The translations under genes were made by a program, and so were the position numbers. The notes beneath the pieces were generated by a model. The model was not told where the DNA came from, ran no database searches, and worked only from the letters and a program-made list of their open reading frames with translations. 64,000 nt of DNA from Patiria miniata (taxonomy: Eukaryota; Echinodermata; Asteroidea; Valvatida; Asterinidae), in assembly GCF_015706575.1 (NCBI RefSeq), contig NW_024037070.1:4211874-4275873 (forward strand), given 5' to 3'. This document shows, piece after piece, positions 60,862-64,000 of this stretch (positions are counted from its first letter, which is position 1; each line of letters begins with the position of its first letter).

Positions 60862-61393
60862 TTAAATTAACTTAATGACCAATCAGCAAGGGTTATTCTT
60901 TTTAAATAAATACTGAACATCAAAGAAAAAAAAATCATGATTGGCAAATAACAAAACCCAAACCAGTGCATTAATTAGTACATACAGTTCCTTTGGAACT
61001 CCAATTACATGCAGGTTTACAGATGCTAAAATCAAGGTATTTAATTTACCGTACCCCTTGCTGTTAATTAAACTAAACTTACGTCTACACCCAAGTACAA
61101 ACATATTTGCTGTTTGTATAGAACGCAACCAATTACATTTACAATTGTAACCAAAAGGGCAGCATTAGATAACCAATGACATTATTGCACAATTCTATGC
61201 CGCGGATCGTTTTAAAGGTCATGCACTGCCAATGTCCGAAGAGATTTGTACAATCGAATTTTGTGTCAGGAAGATGTGAATTTTAATACTTGTATTTTAT
61301 CTTCATCTTTACATAGAGTTCCACCATGCGAGACAGTTATTGTGTTACCTAATGCTATTTAAGATTTGAATCAGCTAACTAATCCTGCCAGCT

Positions 61394-61715
61394 CAGGGCA
61401 AGTTCGCGCAAGAACTATTGTTGACCATTGGTTGACCATAGTTCGACTAAAGTTAGCCCGAACTCTGTCTAGTCGACGGTGGTTGACTACGCTAGGCGAC
61501 TATTTGGAACCAACCTACTCGGGCTGGTTGCATCGCTGGTAACCAATAGCCGTACCTATTCATAACGTACAGCAGGGTGCCAGGGTCCAGAAGTTTTGCG
61601 ATGACATTTTGACCAGCGTTTGACTAGAGTCGTTCGCACGTTGCTATTAGTGCGCATGCATAAGGTACGTCACAAATCAACCACTAGTCGGCTAATGGTC
61701 CTTGCCCGAACTTGG
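61394..61715. mobile_element. MITE with CAGGGCAAGTTCG ends
   Basis: Left CAGGGCAAGTTCGCGCAAGA and right GGTCCTTGCCCGAACTTGG are imperfect inverted repeats; the interior has many GACTA/TAGTC words. Confidence 0.65.
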
Positions 61716-61721
61716 TCACTG

Positions 61722-61830
61722 TCGTGAAGTGGCCGAGACATCTGCACATTTGTAAGCAGAAGGATATGGGTTAAAAGTCCCACTCGAGTAAGCTTGTGAT
61801 TTTTTTTTCTCACAAGACCTCACGTTTCAA
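61722..61830 (+). mobile_element. Degenerate tRNA-derived SINE
   Basis: GTGAAGTGGCCGAGACATCT and AAGCAGAAGGATATGGGTTA, then AAAGTCCCACTCGAGTAAGC, follow the layout of the 43.1-kb SINEs with many changes and a destroyed box B. Confidence 0.6.
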
Positions 61831-61849
61831 GTGCACAACTGAATATTAA

Positions 61850-62229
61850 CCCTAACTCTTTCGGCATTTTTTGCTAGGATGCAACTTCAATTCTGCAAAG
61901 CTCTCCATTTGCCTCCATGTAAAAATTGCATACAGCCTCAATCCTGCAAAATCCTTTATTTCTTGAATGTGGTCCTTGGAGGGGTGACCCCTGCCTCAAT
62001 CCTGTCAAAACAGGCAGAGCCAGTGACATCCTGGAGCAGTGCGGAGGATGAACAGTATCGTCTAAGCCTAAATTTATGCACGGCTGAGCATAAACAACAC
62101 AAGGTCTGGCCCAAGACCTTGACACAGTGCATCCTCCAAAATCAGCCACACCTTTTTGCCATATAGCCTCAATCCTGCAAAATCCTCCATTTTGCAAAGA
62201 GGATTTTGTAGGAATTGGGAAAGCTAGGG
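61850..62229 (-). mobile_element. TTAA-flanked MITE, CCCTAG family, copy 2
   Basis: TTAA at 61846-61849 and 62230-62233, ends CCCTAACTC and AAGCTAGGG. Reverse complement of 44779-45161 over most of its length. Confidence 0.85.
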
Positions 62230-62233
62230 TTAA

Positions 62234-62851
62234 CATGTACTGACAGAGTTGGGAATTTTTACAGTCGTCCAACTATAAATACCGATTTAAGGTGACTTTC
62301 TTTTGATAAATTTTAACCCCAAAGAATTCCTCGCCCGTCTCCATTTCATCCAAGACTTGAACTGTGTCTATTCCTCATCCACTTAAATTTTTCTGATACA
62401 TAAAAATGTTTCAGAGACCCACTTTCTTGTAAAAAAATGTTTGTAGAAGTGCAGGTTCACTCGGTAAAACACTTTCTGTGTTAAGTCCCCAGGCAAAGCA
62501 CTTAATCCCAGCTGCCTTTTTACACTCTGTAGTTAAAGCAGCCAACGGGACACACTTAAGATAACCTCTGATGGACTTGAATCTAATGGAGGAGCCAGAT
62601 TCAATTACTTAATGCCATGGCAACCAGGAGCAAAGAGTTAGCTCAGACCATAGAGAATGGACACAGGTGCTCAGATATATGGCTTCGGGCACAGTTTACA
62701 TGAATTTCTTTAAGAGTCCAAGAAATAACTATGGTAACATTTCATAACTGAATGTTTTAGTATAGACCTTTAGCGTGGCTGCCATCTTAGAGATGTAGTG
62801 CTGTTATATCACGGACATTTTCGTTCATTCACTGCGAGTGTGACTACTTAT
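62234..62851. other. Intergenic, nothing recognised
   Basis: No frame, repeat or RNA gene seen. Confidence 0.4.
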
Positions 62852-63332
62852 GGGTGCGTTTGATTAGCTGTTGCCACGGGTCAGCCCTGTGCCGTTAAAT
62901 TAGCTCCGACGTCATTCTCCGGGCTCACCCGGGTCAGCCACCACAGACCCTGTTCGTGGAGCAGAGTCAGTGGTGGCAATACATCATACACACGTGTTGT
63001 TCATTTCTAGAAACGGACAGGGGAAATCTCAAGTGGACGTAAAAATTAGCTTTATTTGAAGTCTAAAGGTAATCATTCATTGAGTTCATTGTGTTTTTGA
63101 GGCTATAATTCCAGCCCAACTTTTTTTGAATTTTGCAATCGACTGAAAAGCAGTAAATCTCAAACTAAAACACAATCCGAAACGGGCGTTTTGTCAGTGG
63201 CTACGGCCGTTTCTACGAATACCACGTGAGGATCATGATGGCCCGCGGTTGAGCGTTCGATTAGCCCGGCTGTTGTTGCTAACCCGTCTGCCTTTACCCC
63301 AGTCAATCCGGGTGAGCTACTCGAACGCACCC
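62852..63332 (+). mobile_element. MITE, family 'GGGTGCGTTYGATTAGC', copy 2
   Basis: Ends GGGTGCGTTTGATTAGC and GAGCTACTCGAACGCACCC. Better preserved at the tips than the copy at 10490-10985. Confidence 0.82.
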
Positions 63333-64000
63333 TATGATATTAACAAGAAACCTCTATGAAGTATGATGGCTGGTCTCGGCAAAGAGTCTACATTATATAC
63401 AATATAGGCAATGCGTTAAATTTCTATCGTGCAACATGCGACTGGGGTTTGCCTTCAATGAAGAAATACAGTAGTATATAGCGAACGTAAACGTTTGCTG
63501 TTTTTGAAGTGTTTTCTGTTTTGCACTTAAGTTGTTTAATGCATACATGTACATGTACAGTACGTATATTAATTAACCAGGTACAAGTCTGTATTAAAAA
63601 GGTTACATTCTAATTACAGTAAACTCCGGCTAAACTGACATTGTACAACGCTTCAAATCGCTAAAGTCGGCTGTCTGACTTAAGTCCCGATTGTCCGTAA
63701 TGCATTTCCATTGAATTTTTTATTTCTAAGTCGGCTTTTATAAGTCGCCATTTCGCTCAAGTCGTCGTGGGGTTTGCCTTCAATGAAGAAAAGCATTACA
63801 AAATCCTTTGTGTAAGTCCGCATTCAACAAATCACGCATTGTCATCGACTTCCTGCACTGCGGTTGGCAAAGTGTCGAGTGGAAAGTGGTTTCGCACAGC
63901 CCATGATCGCTGTGTGCATCGGTGTCGAAAAAGGGTGTCCTACTGCATACATCGCATATGCATCGTGAGCATATCAATACCAGTACCCCCTCTAGGCTGT
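63333..64000. other. Intergenic to window end
   Basis: ACATGTAC run at about 63543-63560. A possible TA-type MITE with AAGTCGG words begins near 63620 (CAGTAAACTCCGGCTAAACT) and its far end was not found. No gene. Confidence 0.4.

Overview
This is a window of animal nuclear genomic DNA. It is AT-rich, its genes are split by introns, and it is crowded with short non-autonomous transposons, tRNA-derived SINEs and tandem repeats. The style of the repeats (many MITE families, a Deu-like SINE, frequent ACATGTAC runs) fits a marine invertebrate deuterostome, most likely an echinoderm. This organism call is an inference from repeat style and gene content, not from a marker gene. Two protein-coding genes can be supported, both on the minus strand. 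The first (2316-4166) is an intronless 616-codon gene. Its N-terminal third is a DUF3504-type domain, the remnant of a Crypton tyrosine recombinase seen in KCTD1, QRICH1 and ZMYM proteins, and its catalytic residues appear to be lost. The rest is a long disordered, acidic and serine-rich tail with a likely SUMO acceptor motif. The second gene, a SPIRE actin-nucleation factor, runs from 58660 down to 12244. I could reconstruct it completely: 15 exons with matching splice phases, including a 35-nt microexon and a 68-nt zinc-finger exon, give an 803-residue protein. Its domains in order are KIND, four WH2 repeats, a linker, the Spir-box and a FYVE-like zinc finger. Layout: 1-2315 holds a truncated TTAA-flanked MITE and a 530-bp foldback palindrome, followed by the DUF3504 gene. 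4167-12243 is intergenic with a few MITEs. 12244-58660 is SPIRE. Its introns carry almost all the repeats: a 21-bp minisatellite with an internal higher-order duplication (14.2-16.3 kb), a second family of ACAAGTC minisatellites in three introns, a 36-bp tandem array (31.2-32.1 kb) that appears to be amplified from a SINE tail, and many MITEs. The MITEs fall into TTAA-flanked (piggyBac-like), GGCC-ended with 3-bp duplications (PIF/Harbinger-like), TA-flanked (Tc1/mariner-like) and 8-bp-duplication (hAT-like) groups, several of them nested. Intron 3 alone spans 19.5 kb. 58661-64000 is the SPIRE 5' flank with more MITEs and no gene I can support. No intact transposase, rRNA gene, functional tRNA gene or CRISPR array was seen. 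The two genes give no evidence of acting together; SPIRE acts in actin and vesicle dynamics, and the DUF3504 protein is probably nuclear.
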